Source of the DNA: an uncultured Lachnospiraceae bacterium
GTDB lineage: Bacteria; Bacillota; Clostridia; Lachnospirales; Lachnospiraceae
NCBI GenBank assembly: GCA_910588285.1
Contig: CAJUQB010000060.1
Coordinates: 1 to 29,706 of the forward strand
Direction of reading: 5' to 3'
DNA length: 29,706 bases
Shown one piece after another: positions 22,679 through 29,706 of the stretch. Made by a program: the position numbers and the translations under genes. The notes beneath the pieces are model-generated. The model worked only from the letters and a program-made list of their open reading frames with translations. It was not told the origin of the DNA and searched no databases. How positions within the stretch are numbered: the stretch's first letter is position 1; each line of letters starts with the position of its first letter.

Positions 22679-24261
22679 TGGGAAGCTTTGGATATTTATT
22701 CCGCCACACTGCCAAAAACAGGATCAAAAAGGCCTTGAAGCGGCCTACGACCTATATTTTCGGCATCCTGATTGTGTTTTATCTGGTAATGATGTTTTCC
22801 GGCTTTGGGACCATATTTGAAGAGTTTGGAGGCAATAGCCCGCAGCATTTGGCGCAGCTTCTGTCCGTGCTTACAATATTGCTTCTGCCCTCCAATGTGA
22901 TCAGCTACTCCAAGCGGAAGGGCCTGCTGTTTAAGCCGGCAGATGTGCATCTCATGTTTCCGGCTCCGGTGAACCCCAAGATGATCCTGCTGTATGTGGG
23001 GATCAAGAACCTGCTGATCAATGTGATTCTGGCCCTGGCGGTGGCTGTCTTTGGCGTCCTGTATTTTCATGTGCCTCTGCTGCAGGTGCTGGTGTATGTG
23101 GTTGTCTTTGTGGCAGCAGAGAATATCTTAGAGGGCAGCATGATTGTCCTGTGCTATGGCAATGAGCGGCTGTCGGAGCGGTTTTTCAAGATTCTGCCGG
23201 TTATTATGTATGTGCTGATGGGCATTCTGGCGCTGGTGGGCATTGTGGTGTTCTGTCGGGAGGCCAGCCTGGGAGCCATTGGGATGTATGTGACCCATCC
23301 GGTGGTACAGATGGTGCCGGTGGTGGGCTGGAATATTGCCCTGATCCAGCTGATTTTTGTGGGGCCCACCACAGTGAATCTTGTCTGTACCCTGCTGTTT
23401 GTGGCAGTGACTCTGGTGCTGTTTGTTCTGGCCTGCAGGGCAAAATGCGTGGGAGAATACTTTGAAGATGCAGCCAAATTTGCCGACGACTATGCGGAGC
23501 TGAAAAAAGCCCGGAACCGGGGGGAGATGGTGAATGGCTTCCGCATGGGCAAAAAACAGAAGTTCAAGGAAGCCACCATTGAGTATAAGGGCAGCTATGC
23601 CAAGGCGATTTTTTACCGCCAGCTGCTGGAATACAAGAAGAACCGATTTTTTATTTTCGGATTTTTCACCCTGATCTGCCTGGCGGTGGGGATTGGTATT
23701 GCAGTGGCTGCCGCCATGACGGATGTTGGACAGAATGAGACGATGCGGATGTTTCTGATTCCCGGTGTGATGGCCTACTTAATTTTTATTTTCAGCGGCT
23801 ATACCACCAAATGGTCCAAGGAGCTGGAGAACCCTTACACTTATCTGATTCCAGACAATGTTCTGCGAAAAATCTGGTATGCTACCAAGATGGAGCACAT
23901 CCGCTCCCTGATTGACGGCCTTCTGATGGCAGTTCCCGGAGCTGTCATTTTGGGGCTTAGTATCTGGCAGACCATTTTGATTGTGCTCTTCTACGTGTGC
24001 CTCCAGGCCAATAAGCTCTATTATTTCATGCTGGCAGATCTTTTGGTGGGAAGGAGCCTGGGAAATACGGGGCGCAGTATTGTCAAGGTGTTCCTGCAGA
24101 TGATAGCCATTGGCATCTCGGTAAGCGCGGCAGCAGTTGCAGGGGTGTTCGGCGGGCTTACCGTTGGCTTTGCGGTGATGATTGCCGCTACCTTTATCGT
24201 TACCCTTGCAGGCGCGGCGCTGGCGGCCGGCAGCTTTGAAAAGATGGAAGTGAATGATTAG
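22678..24261 (+). CDS. ABC-2-type exporter permease (putative ABC exporter family)
   Basis: The 527-residue protein is hydrophobic throughout, with about 12 helices in two groups (first at TYIFGILIVFYLVMMFSGFG, last at VMIAATFIVTLAGAALAA). A cytoplasmic loop in the middle contains FADDYAELKKARNRGEMVNG. This layout resembles the putative ABC exporter family (pfam16962) of Firmicutes rather than short ABC-2 permeases. With the preceding ATPase it would form a two-component exporter; the substrate is unknown. The ATG at 22678 overlaps the ATPase stop by one base, with AGGTGA upstream. The MutS-like gene begins 28 bp after the stop, so the three genes are likely one operon. Confidence 0.88.
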   Translation: MGSFGYLFRHTAKNRIKKALKRPTTYIFGILIVFYLVMMFSGFGTIFEEFGGNSPQHLAQLLSVLTILLLPSNVISYSKRKGLLFKPADVHLMFPAPVNPKMILLYVGIKNLLINVILALAVAVFGVLYFHVPLLQVLVYVVVFVAAENILEGSMIVLCYGNERLSERFFKILPVIMYVLMGILALVGIVVFCREASLGAIGMYVTHPVVQMVPVVGWNIALIQLIFVGPTTVNLVCTLLFVAVTLVLFVLACRAKCVGEYFEDAAKFADDYAELKKARNRGEMVNGFRMGKKQKFKEATIEYKGSYAKAIFYRQLLEYKKNRFFIFGFFTLICLAVGIGIAVAAAMTDVGQNETMRMFLIPGVMAYLIFIFSGYTTKWSKELENPYTYLIPDNVLRKIWYATKMEHIRSLIDGLLMAVPGAVILGLSIWQTILIVLFYVCLQANKLYYFMLADLLVGRSLGNTGRSIVKVFLQMIAIGISVSAAAVAGVFGGLTVGFAVMIAATFIVTLAGAALAAGSFEKMEVND

Positions 24262-24289
24262 AGGGACTTGGAACCATGGAGGTGTTGGA

Positions 24290-25882
24290 ATGAGAGGGAG
24301 AGAACGGCGTCTTAGGGAACAGCTTCGGTCAGAGTTTGGGAAGATACCGGCAGAGCAGGGCTTCCTGTGGCGCACCCAGGAGGATGTGGAGCGGTATTAC
24401 CGGAAGAACAGGGACACCATCCCGGCCAATGAGGCGGTGGATGAGGTTACCTGGAGCGACTTAAGCCTGCAGCAGCTCTATGACCGCATCAATACCCTGC
24501 AGTCCTTTGCCGGGGAGCAGCTTCTTTACCAGGAGCTGCACCGGATTCCGCAGAACAGGGGGGAAACAGAGCGCCGCCAGGCCTACATGGATTTTTTTGA
24601 AAAGGAAGAGGAGCGGCGGCTGGATGCACAGGTGTGCCTCTGGCGGCTGTCCAAGAAAAAGGAATACTATGGGGTGGCAGATTACATTGATCTGCTGCCG
24701 CAGCAGAGGATTCCCTTTATCAAGCTGTGCAGGGTTCTTCCGATTACGCTGCCGCTGCTGTTTGTGGCAGCCGTGGTGACACAGCTGCCGCTGCTGTTTT
24801 CCTGCGTGATCTGGCACTTGATTCTGAACGTGGTGGTGTACACCATAGGGAAGAACCGGTACGAAGCCTTTCTGGACGCTCTGTACGGGATTGCCGGCAC
24901 GGTGCAGGCAGCCCATAAGCTGGATCCCATGCTTCCGGCGGAGGAGGGGCGCCGGGAGGCCCTTGCCCATCTCTGGCCGGTAGCCAAAAAGGCCTCTGCC
25001 ATGCTTTGGAAGAAGCAGCTGGGAGCCAGCGGAGATATCTTCGGCATAATCACGGATTATACCTGGGGTATCTTCATGTGGGATTTTATCACCTACGACA
25101 AGGTAATGAAGGGATTGGAGCAGCATTTGCCGGAATATGAGGTGCTGTTCCGGTTTGTGGGAGAGGTGGATCTGTGTATCGCGCTGGCTTCCTTCCGGGC
25201 CAGCCTGCCCCTGTGGTGCCGGCCCCAATTGGTCCGGGAGGGGGAGCTTTCCATGGAGGACATGTACCATCCCCTGTTGACGGAGCCGGTGACCAACAGC
25301 TTTTCCATGGGGAAGAACTGGATCCTCACCGGATCCAATGCCACCGGGAAATCCACCTTTTTAAAGGGTGTGGCTGTCAATGTTCTGCTGGGACAGAGCA
25401 TGGGCATCTGCGGGGCACGGCAGGCGGTGATTCCGGATCTGGCAGTGGTGACCTCCATGGCGGTGCGGGACGACATCCTCTCAGGAGAGAGCTATTACAT
25501 GAAGGAGATCCGCTACCTGGAGCGGATGATACGCCTGGTGTCCCTGCCCGGCGGAAGGCGGGTGTTCTGCGGCATTGACGAGATCCTAAAAGGCACCAAC
25601 ACCGCGGAGCGGGTGGCAGCCTCCATTGCCATCCTGCATTTCCTGCAGCAGCAGAACTGCCTTGCCATGGTGGCCACCCACGATATTGAGCTGGCCCGCA
25701 GAATGGACGGGCCTTATGAGAACAGGAGCTTTGGGGAGCAGCTGGGGGAGACGGATGTTGTCTTTGATTATCAGCTGCGGGAGGGCATCAATTGCTCCCG
25801 GAATGCCATCCGGCTGCTGTCCATCATCGGATTTCCGGAAGAAATTCTTGCTGAGGCGCAAAAAAATTTGCAAAACCACTAG
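24290..25882 (+). CDS. Membrane-spanning MutS-like ATPase
   Basis: The C-terminal half is a MutS family ATPase: Walker A GSNATGKSTFLKG (about residues 346-358), an ILSGESYYMKEI stretch matching MutS SLSTFMxE, Walker B VFCGIDEILKGTN, and MVATHDIELA. The N-terminal half lacks the mismatch-binding domain (no Phe-x-Glu). It has two hydrophobic segments in the middle (VLPITLPLLFVAAVV and LLFSCVIWHLILNVVVYTI), so the protein is probably anchored in the membrane. At 530 residues it is far shorter than MutS (about 850). Such MutS-related proteins are known in Clostridia and Bacteroidetes, but their job is not mismatch repair as far as is known. Start ATG 24290 follows GGAGGTG. It shares an operon with the exporter. 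Confidence 0.88.
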   Translation: MRGRERRLREQLRSEFGKIPAEQGFLWRTQEDVERYYRKNRDTIPANEAVDEVTWSDLSLQQLYDRINTLQSFAGEQLLYQELHRIPQNRGETERRQAYMDFFEKEEERRLDAQVCLWRLSKKKEYYGVADYIDLLPQQRIPFIKLCRVLPITLPLLFVAAVVTQLPLLFSCVIWHLILNVVVYTIGKNRYEAFLDALYGIAGTVQAAHKLDPMLPAEEGRREALAHLWPVAKKASAMLWKKQLGASGDIFGIITDYTWGIFMWDFITYDKVMKGLEQHLPEYEVLFRFVGEVDLCIALASFRASLPLWCRPQLVREGELSMEDMYHPLLTEPVTNSFSMGKNWILTGSNATGKSTFLKGVAVNVLLGQSMGICGARQAVIPDLAVVTSMAVRDDILSGESYYMKEIRYLERMIRLVSLPGGRRVFCGIDEILKGTNTAERVAASIAILHFLQQQNCLAMVATHDIELARRMDGPYENRSFGEQLGETDVVFDYQLREGINCSRNAIRLLSIIGFPEEILAEAQKNLQNH

Positions 25883-25941
25883 ACGAATCTGGAAAAATGT
25901 GCTTAAATGTCAATAAGGTATTGTTAAATACATAACAATCT

Positions 25942-25972
25942 ATGTTCCGGCCCGAATCCTGAGCCGGAACAT
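25942..25972 (+). promoter_or_regulatory. Hairpin in the leader of the Fe-S scaffold gene
   Basis: ATGTTCCGGC at 25942-25951 pairs perfectly with GCCGGAACAT at 25963-25972 around an 11-nt loop. It lies 35 bp before the ATG at 26007 and has no T-run. It could be the terminator of the upstream operon, a 5'-end stabiliser, or a palindromic operator. Confidence 0.4.
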
Positions 25973-26006
25973 GTACTGCAATCAAATGGTTGAAAGGAGA
26001 TTACAC

Positions 26007-26699
26007 ATGATTTACACAAAGGAAGTTGAAAACATGTGCCCGGTTGCAAAGGGTGCAAAGCATGAACCAGCTCCAATTCCGGAAGAAGGCAAGTGGGTTC
26101 ACTCCAAGAAAATTGAAGATATCTCTGGCTTTACACATGGTGTAGGCTGGTGTGCACCCCAGCAGGGCGCCTGCAAGCTGTCCCTGAATGTCAAGAACGG
26201 CATTATCGAGGAGGCGCTGGTGGAGACCATCGGATGTTCCGGAATGACCCATTCTGCAGCTATGGCAGCCGAGATCCTGCAGGGAAAGACCATTTTGGAG
26301 GCTCTGAATACCGACCTTGTGTGTGATGCCATCAACACGGCAATGAGAGAGCTGTTCTTACAGATTGTATATGGACGTACCCAGAGCGCATTTTCCGACG
26401 ACGGTCTTGCCATCGGCGCAGGCCTGGAGGATCTGGGCAAGGGGCTCCGCTCCCAGGTTGGCACCATGTATGCAACGAAGGAGAAGGGCGTGCGTTACCT
26501 GGAGATGGCTGAGGGCTATGTGACAGGGATTGCACTGGATGCAGACGACGAAGTGATTGGTTACCAGTTTGTTTCTCTTGGAAAAATGACTGACTTCATC
26601 AAGAAGGGCGATGACCCCAACACTGCATGGGAGAAGGCAAAGGGCCAGTACGGCCGTGTTGCGGACGCAGTGAAGATCATTGATCCCCGTGTAGAGTAG
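26007..26699 (+). CDS. Fe-S cluster assembly scaffold-like protein (NifU/IscU-related)
   Basis: The 230-residue protein has a NifU/IscU-like core: GVGWCAPQQGACKLSLNV (Cys49, Cys56), ETIGCSGMTHSAAMAAEIL (Cys77) and later AFSDDGLAIGAGLEDLGKG. Three cysteines in this layout fit cluster binding on a scaffold. It is longer than IscU (about 130) because of an extra C-terminal half, DEVIGYQFVSLGKMTDF and WEKAKGQYGRVADAV. It is the fixed partner of the GGGtGRT protein, which follows after 25 bp. Start ATG 26007 follows AAAGGAGA. The pair is found together in many anaerobic Firmicutes and Bacteroidetes; the cluster's final recipient is not known. Confidence 0.88.
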   Translation: MIYTKEVENMCPVAKGAKHEPAPIPEEGKWVHSKKIEDISGFTHGVGWCAPQQGACKLSLNVKNGIIEEALVETIGCSGMTHSAAMAAEILQGKTILEALNTDLVCDAINTAMRELFLQIVYGRTQSAFSDDGLAIGAGLEDLGKGLRSQVGTMYATKEKGVRYLEMAEGYVTGIALDADDEVIGYQFVSLGKMTDFIKKGDDPNTAWEKAKGQYGRVADAVKIIDPRVE

Positions 26700-26724
26700 A
26701 AGCAAAAGAAAGGAGAAATAAGAA

Positions 26725-27735
26725 ATGGCATTATTTGAATCATATGAAAGAAGAATTGACCAGATCAACGCTGTGTTGAATAGCTATGGGATTAGCTCTG
26801 TCGAGGAGGCGGAGAAGATCACAAAGGACGCAGGCCTTGATGTTTATGAGCAGGTGAAGAAGATCCAGCCCATCTGCTTTGAGAATGCCTGCTGGGCTTA
26901 CATCGTAGGAGCAGCTATTGCCATCAAGAAGGGGGCTACCAGGGCAGCGGACGCAGCGGCAGCCATCGGAGAGGGACTTCAGGCTTTCTGTATCCCCGGC
27001 TCTGTGGCAGACCACCGCAAGGTAGGCCTTGGACACGGCAACCTGGGCAAGATGCTCTTGGAGGAGGAGACCGAGTGCTTCTGCTTCCTGGCAGGCCATG
27101 AGTCCTTTGCAGCGGCAGAGGGAGCCATCGGTATTGCAGAGAAGGCCAACAAGGTGCGTCAGAAGCCTCTGCGGGTAATCTTAAATGGCCTTGGCAAGGA
27201 TGCGGCCCAGATCATTTCCAGGATCAATGGCTTCACCTTTGTGGAGACCAAGTACGACTACAAGGAAGCAAAGCTGAATGTGGTATTTGAGAAGGCATAT
27301 TCCGAAGGGCTGCGGGCAACCGTCAAATGCTATGGCGCTGACGATGTCCAGGAGGGCGTTGCCATTATGCATCATGAGAACGTGGGCGTGTCCATCACCG
27401 GCAACTCCACCAATCCCACCCGTTTTCAGCATCCGGTGGCAGGCACCTACAAGAAGGAATGCGTGGAGATGGGCAAGCAGTACTTCTCCGTGGCCTCCGG
27501 CGGCGGCACCGGGCGTACCCTGCATCCGGACAACATGGCGGCAGGACCGGCATCCTACGGTATGACGGATACCTTGGGACGTATGCATTCCGACGCACAG
27601 TTTGCAGGCTCCTCCTCCGTTCCGGCCCATGTGGAGATGATGGGACTCATCGGAATGGGCAATAACCCCATGGTTGGTGCTACCGTGGCGGTTGCCGTCT
27701 CCATCGAGGAAGCTGCTAAGGAAGGGAAATTTTAA
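26725..27735 (+). CDS. GGGtGRT protein
   Basis: The family takes its name from the motif seen here at about residues 259-265, in SVASGGGTGRTLHPDN. The 336-residue protein begins MALFESYERRIDQINAVLNS, is soluble, and has many short Gly-rich turns (HGNLGKMLLEEETE, GNSTNPTRFQHPVAG). Its function is not established. The constant pairing with the scaffold-like protein suggests a role in Fe-S cluster assembly or delivery. Start ATG 26725 follows AAAGGAG. Codon use is biased toward strong codons (AAG, GGC, ATC) as in well-expressed genes. The operon ends in a clear terminator 43 bp downstream. Confidence 0.92.
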   Translation: MALFESYERRIDQINAVLNSYGISSVEEAEKITKDAGLDVYEQVKKIQPICFENACWAYIVGAAIAIKKGATRAADAAAAIGEGLQAFCIPGSVADHRKVGLGHGNLGKMLLEEETECFCFLAGHESFAAAEGAIGIAEKANKVRQKPLRVILNGLGKDAAQIISRINGFTFVETKYDYKEAKLNVVFEKAYSEGLRATVKCYGADDVQEGVAIMHHENVGVSITGNSTNPTRFQHPVAGTYKKECVEMGKQYFSVASGGGTGRTLHPDNMAAGPASYGMTDTLGRMHSDAQFAGSSSVPAHVEMMGLIGMGNNPMVGATVAVAVSIEEAAKEGKF

Positions 27736-27777
27736 TTGAATTGAACTGAAAATTAAGATACAGCACATAAAGACAGA

Positions 27778-27813
27778 TAAAACGCCATGATTTTTTGAAT
27801 TATGGCGTTTTTT
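27778..27813 (+). terminator. Terminator of the scaffold/GGGtGRT operon
   Basis: AAAACGCCAT (27779-27788) pairs with ATGGCGTTTT (27802-27811), followed by more T. The loop is T-rich. In the other direction an A-run precedes the stem, so it could also stop transcription from the right. Confidence 0.85.
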
Positions 27814-27875
27814 CGCGCAATATCTAAAAGTATATGAAGTTTTAAAAAGCATAGGAAAAATTACAGTCGTAGTTG

Positions 27876-28005
27876 AATTTATTATGGGGATTGTTACGCA
27901 GTAGGGGGTATTTTTTCCTTGTTTTTTGCGGCTTTGCGGTCGTTGAAATGACGGGGAAGGGTTTTTGTATGTATGTACTCAAAAACGGCGTTCTATTGCG
28001 TGACA
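27876..28005 (+). repeat. Direct repeat of about 130 bp, left copy
   Basis: The copy runs from AATTTATTATGGGGATTG to GCGTTCTATTGCGTGACA and matches 29555-29681 with substitutions and a few gaps. Inside it TGTTACGCAGTAG (27892-27904) and CTATTGCGTGACA (27993-28005) form an imperfect inverted pair, so the inner 114 bp has the look of an IR-bounded element. Its last six bases serve as -35 box for the cassette. Confidence 0.75.
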
Positions 28006-28028
28006 TAAGAAGAATTTTATAGTATAAT
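28000..28028 (+). promoter_or_regulatory. Promoter of the AT-rich cassette
   Basis: GTGACA at 28000-28005 and TATAAT at 28023-28028 are 17 bp apart. The -35 box lies in the repeat and the -10 box in the cassette. The other repeat copy has GTAACA at the same place. Confidence 0.6.
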
Positions 28029-28056
28029 TTAAAGGAACTTGTTGGGAGGTGATAAA

Positions 28057-28503
28057 ATGGCTTCTGTTAAAATTACTCAGGTTGAAGCTGATAGATTGTT
28101 AAAAATGTTAAAACGTACATTAATATCTGAAATTAACTTTCCGACAATAGGAGAAAGTGTAGAGTTTAATGTTGCAGGGGATAGCAAACAAGATATTTTT
28201 GCCATTAATATTTTTAGAGGTAAAATTAATCGCTTAAAGTATAACATAGGTGCTCGTATTGTAAAAAATGGCATATTGTTATTAGAATTACATATTAACC
28301 CATCCAATGTTCACCCTAATCCTGATGGTGAAAAAATTACAGGAAGCCATTGGCACATTTATAGTGAAGAATATGGGAGACTTTGGGCGTTTCCTGCTGA
28401 AAATATTGATAGTGAAGAATTTATTGAAAATACAATGCTATTTTTAGAAAAATTCAATGTAATTGAATCTCCAACTATCAATTTTCAGATGGAGTTAGTA
28501 TAA
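28057..28503 (+). CDS. DUF6978-like protein, first gene of the cassette
   Basis: The start ATG 28057 follows GGGAGGTGAT. The 148-residue protein begins MASVKITQVEADRLLKMLK and has a beta-rich middle (ESVEFNVAGDSKQDIFAINI, YNIGARIVKNGILLLELHI). A short motif PDGEKITGSHWHIYSEEYG near residue 90 may hold catalytic or binding residues. The remainder fits DUF6978, which I recall as a frequent partner of DUF1828 proteins; that match is from memory and moderate. There is no membrane segment or signal. The gene is very AT-rich against its neighbours, a sign of transfer. The second gene begins 17 bp after the stop, so the two form one operon. Confidence 0.72.
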   Translation: MASVKITQVEADRLLKMLKRTLISEINFPTIGESVEFNVAGDSKQDIFAINIFRGKINRLKYNIGARIVKNGILLLELHINPSNVHPNPDGEKITGSHWHIYSEEYGRLWAFPAENIDSEEFIENTMLFLEKFNVIESPTINFQMELV

Positions 28504-28520
28504 TATAAGGAGGTATAATC

Positions 28521-29279
28521 TTGAATATTCAAAAACTCATTGACGATTATACATCTTGGTTAAGAAGTGAAACTGCTTTTGATAAAATTGGAGAATACTA
28601 CGAGATTACCACACCGTATCTTGATAATGCCAATGATTATTTGCAAATATATGTAAAACAAGATGGTAATGATATTTTTTTTACAGATGATAGTGCTACT
28701 ATACATGGTTTGAAAATGTATGGTTTTCAGTTGACACCTAATCGTAAAATCTATCTTGAAAGAATATTATATCAATATGGCGTAAAACTTAAAGGAGATG
28801 AATTGGTTGCAAAAGCACCTATAAATGGATTTGCACAAAAAAAACATTTATTTATTCAAGCTATGTTGAGAATAGATGATATGTTTTCGGTTTCTAAATC
28901 AAAAGTTTCTTCCTTCTTTTTAGACGATATACAGAATTTTTTTGAGGAAAGAGAGATTTATTATTCTGATAACGTGCAGTTTACAGGTATTTCAGGTTTT
29001 GCTCATAATTATGATTTTTTATTGCAAAGAACTAAAACAAAGCCTGAAAGATTATGTCAGGCAGTTAATAATCCCAATAAATCCAGTATGGGAAATATTC
29101 TTTTTGCATGGAATGACACAAAACCCGCAAGAAAAAATGAAAGTCAGCTTATTGTTATTCTGAACGACCAAAATAATATAGCTAAAGGTGTTGAGGATGC
29201 ATTTTTGAATTATGAAGCAAAAGTTATTCGATGGAGTGAACGAAACAAGGAAGATAATATTGCTATACTTTCTGCATGA
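28521..29279 (+). CDS. DUF1828/DUF1829-like protein, second gene of the cassette
   Basis: The start is TTG at 28521 with a strong AAGGAGG 7 nt before it; no ATG fits. The 252-residue protein has the DUF1828 pattern at the front: YYEITTPYLDNANDYLQIYV, then DIFFTDDSATIHGLKMYGF. It continues into a DUF1829-like second half, ISGFAHNYDFLLQRTKTKPE, followed by KSSMGNILFAWNDTKPAR and the end KVIRWSERNKEDNIAILSA. The FTDDSATI core recurs in this family, which is found in phages and mobile regions of Gram-positive and Gram-negative bacteria; its role is not established. The weak start codon with a strong ribosome site may hold its level below that of the first gene. Confidence 0.78.
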   Translation: MNIQKLIDDYTSWLRSETAFDKIGEYYEITTPYLDNANDYLQIYVKQDGNDIFFTDDSATIHGLKMYGFQLTPNRKIYLERILYQYGVKLKGDELVAKAPINGFAQKKHLFIQAMLRIDDMFSVSKSKVSSFFLDDIQNFFEEREIYYSDNVQFTGISGFAHNYDFLLQRTKTKPERLCQAVNNPNKSSMGNILFAWNDTKPARKNESQLIVILNDQNNIAKGVEDAFLNYEAKVIRWSERNKEDNIAILSA

Positions 29280-29339
29280 TATTCAAGATGGTTTCGTAAA
29301 AAAATTTTAGGGAATAAGCTATGTAACGAAATAATTATA

Positions 29340-29462
29340 ATGGGATTTGAAGCGGAAAGAAGCAAGAAAAATACCCTTGACTATCTAATGTCAGAACGAT
29401 ATTTTGAACCGTCTGCTATAGACGGCTACTTTGAAAAGCCAAACAAAGGCGAAACTGGTTGA
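29340..29462 (+). CDS. Short open frame after the cassette, probably a gene remnant
   Basis: The frame reads MGFEAERSKKNTLDYLMSE, then RYFEPSAIDGYFEKPNKGETG and TGA. It has no ribosome site. It lies in the same frame as the cassette's second gene, separated from it by that gene's TGA with no stop between. After its own TGA at 29460-29462 the frame stays open to TAA at 29703-29705, through the right repeat. The charged, helix-like composition resembles coding sequence, so this is more likely the ruin of a longer mobile-element gene than a real 40-residue protein. I do not recognise it. Confidence 0.3.
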   Translation: MGFEAERSKKNTLDYLMSERYFEPSAIDGYFEKPNKGETG

Positions 29463-29554
29463 AGCCATTTTGAAATTCCGCTTCGACCGATAGGAAGTAG
29501 CAAAGACAGGAAAAGCTGTCAAGAGGACGAAATCAGTAAACTGCTTTCGCCCTC

Positions 29555-29681
29555 AATTTATTATGGGGATTGTTACGCAGTAGAGGTTGTTTTGCTCTTG
29601 ATTTATGCGGCTTTGCGAGCGTTGAAATGGCGGGCTAAGGGTTTATGTCTGCCCTCAAAAACAGCGTTCTATTGCGTAACA
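29555..29681 (+). repeat. Direct repeat of about 130 bp, right copy
   Basis: It matches 27876-28005 along its length. The inner inverted pair is TGTTACGCAGTAG (29571-29583) and CTATTGCGTAACA (29669-29681). Divergence between the copies is too high for a fresh att duplication. The copy is open in one frame (YYGDCYAVEVVLL, then ALRALKWRAKGLCLPS), which could mean it derives from coding DNA. Confidence 0.75.
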
Positions 29682-29706
29682 GAAAAGCAGAGAACCGACC
29701 ACTAAT

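Noticed and set aside
24461..25270. 269-codon minus-strand frame opposite the MutS-like gene
   Set aside because: Shadow of the real gene, without ribosome site or recognisable motif.
29460..29462. TGA read as selenocysteine or by readthrough
   Set aside because: No SECIS-like hairpin directly follows, and the product is not a known selenoprotein; simple decay is likelier.
27876..29681. Repeats as fresh attL/attR of an integrated element
   Set aside because: The copies differ at many positions along 130 bp and no integrase gene lies between them.
1..29706. CRISPR array
   Set aside because: No regularly spaced identical repeats with unique spacers occur; the repeats present are single, paired or in-gene.

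Overview
The window looks like chromosomal DNA of a gut-type Lachnospiraceae (Clostridia). The core genes are GC-moderate with strong AGGAGG-type ribosome sites. They include a QueH-type epoxyqueuosine reductase, a Gram-positive-style topoisomerase III, an archaeal/fungal-type aspartate-semialdehyde dehydrogenase and a paired Fe-S scaffold/GGGtGRT protein. No single marker here fixes the genus. AT-rich accessory DNA sits at both ends and in the middle.

Layout. 1-700: two convergent phage tail-fibre-like gene ends whose stop codons abut. 700-2370: small accessory genes (a 56-residue unknown, a DUF2085-like membrane protein, a zinc-ribbon protein) and two copies of a promoter-plus-hairpin unit that look like small RNA genes. 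2370-4125: a DUF4190-like membrane protein, a GreA-family factor and an unknown membrane protein. 4220-4455: tRNA-Val(CAC) on the minus strand with its promoter and terminator, then a perfect hairpin. 4569-11615: a mobile island of about 7.05 kb. 11618-13070: the remainder of a minus-strand ABC importer operon. 13172-16632: queH, argH and asd. 16648-16812: a MITE-like hairpin element. 16855-21741: a J-domain protein, a degenerate DUF234-type ATPase, topB and a left-handed beta-helix acyltransferase-like protein. 21851-25882: an ABC exporter pair and a membrane-spanning MutS-like protein. 26007-27735: the Fe-S scaffold/GGGtGRT pair. 27876-29681: an AT-rich two-gene cassette between direct repeats of about 130 bp.

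The clearest structural result is that the island splits a TauC/SsuC-type permease gene. Its first 232 codons lie at 12313-11618 and its last 36 codons plus stop at 4568-4458. The two parts rejoin in frame across a 2-bp TT core. The island carries a large serine recombinase at its right end, whose reading frame runs through the junction into the target gene. It also holds an intact AAA-ATPase/PD-(D/E)XK protein, a decayed paralogue, a LacI-family pseudogene containing an in-frame 160-bp MITE, remains of a GH13 amylase, and a palindrome plus hairpin array that may be a structured RNA. Rejoining the ends predicts a 268-residue permease and an attP with dyad symmetry around TT.

The best candidate for a little-described system is the cassette at 28006-29554. 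It holds a DUF6978-like gene followed by a DUF1828/DUF1829-like gene, is much more AT-rich than its neighbours, and its promoter takes its -35 box from the end of the flanking repeat. A defence or toxin-antitoxin role is a guess from context only.
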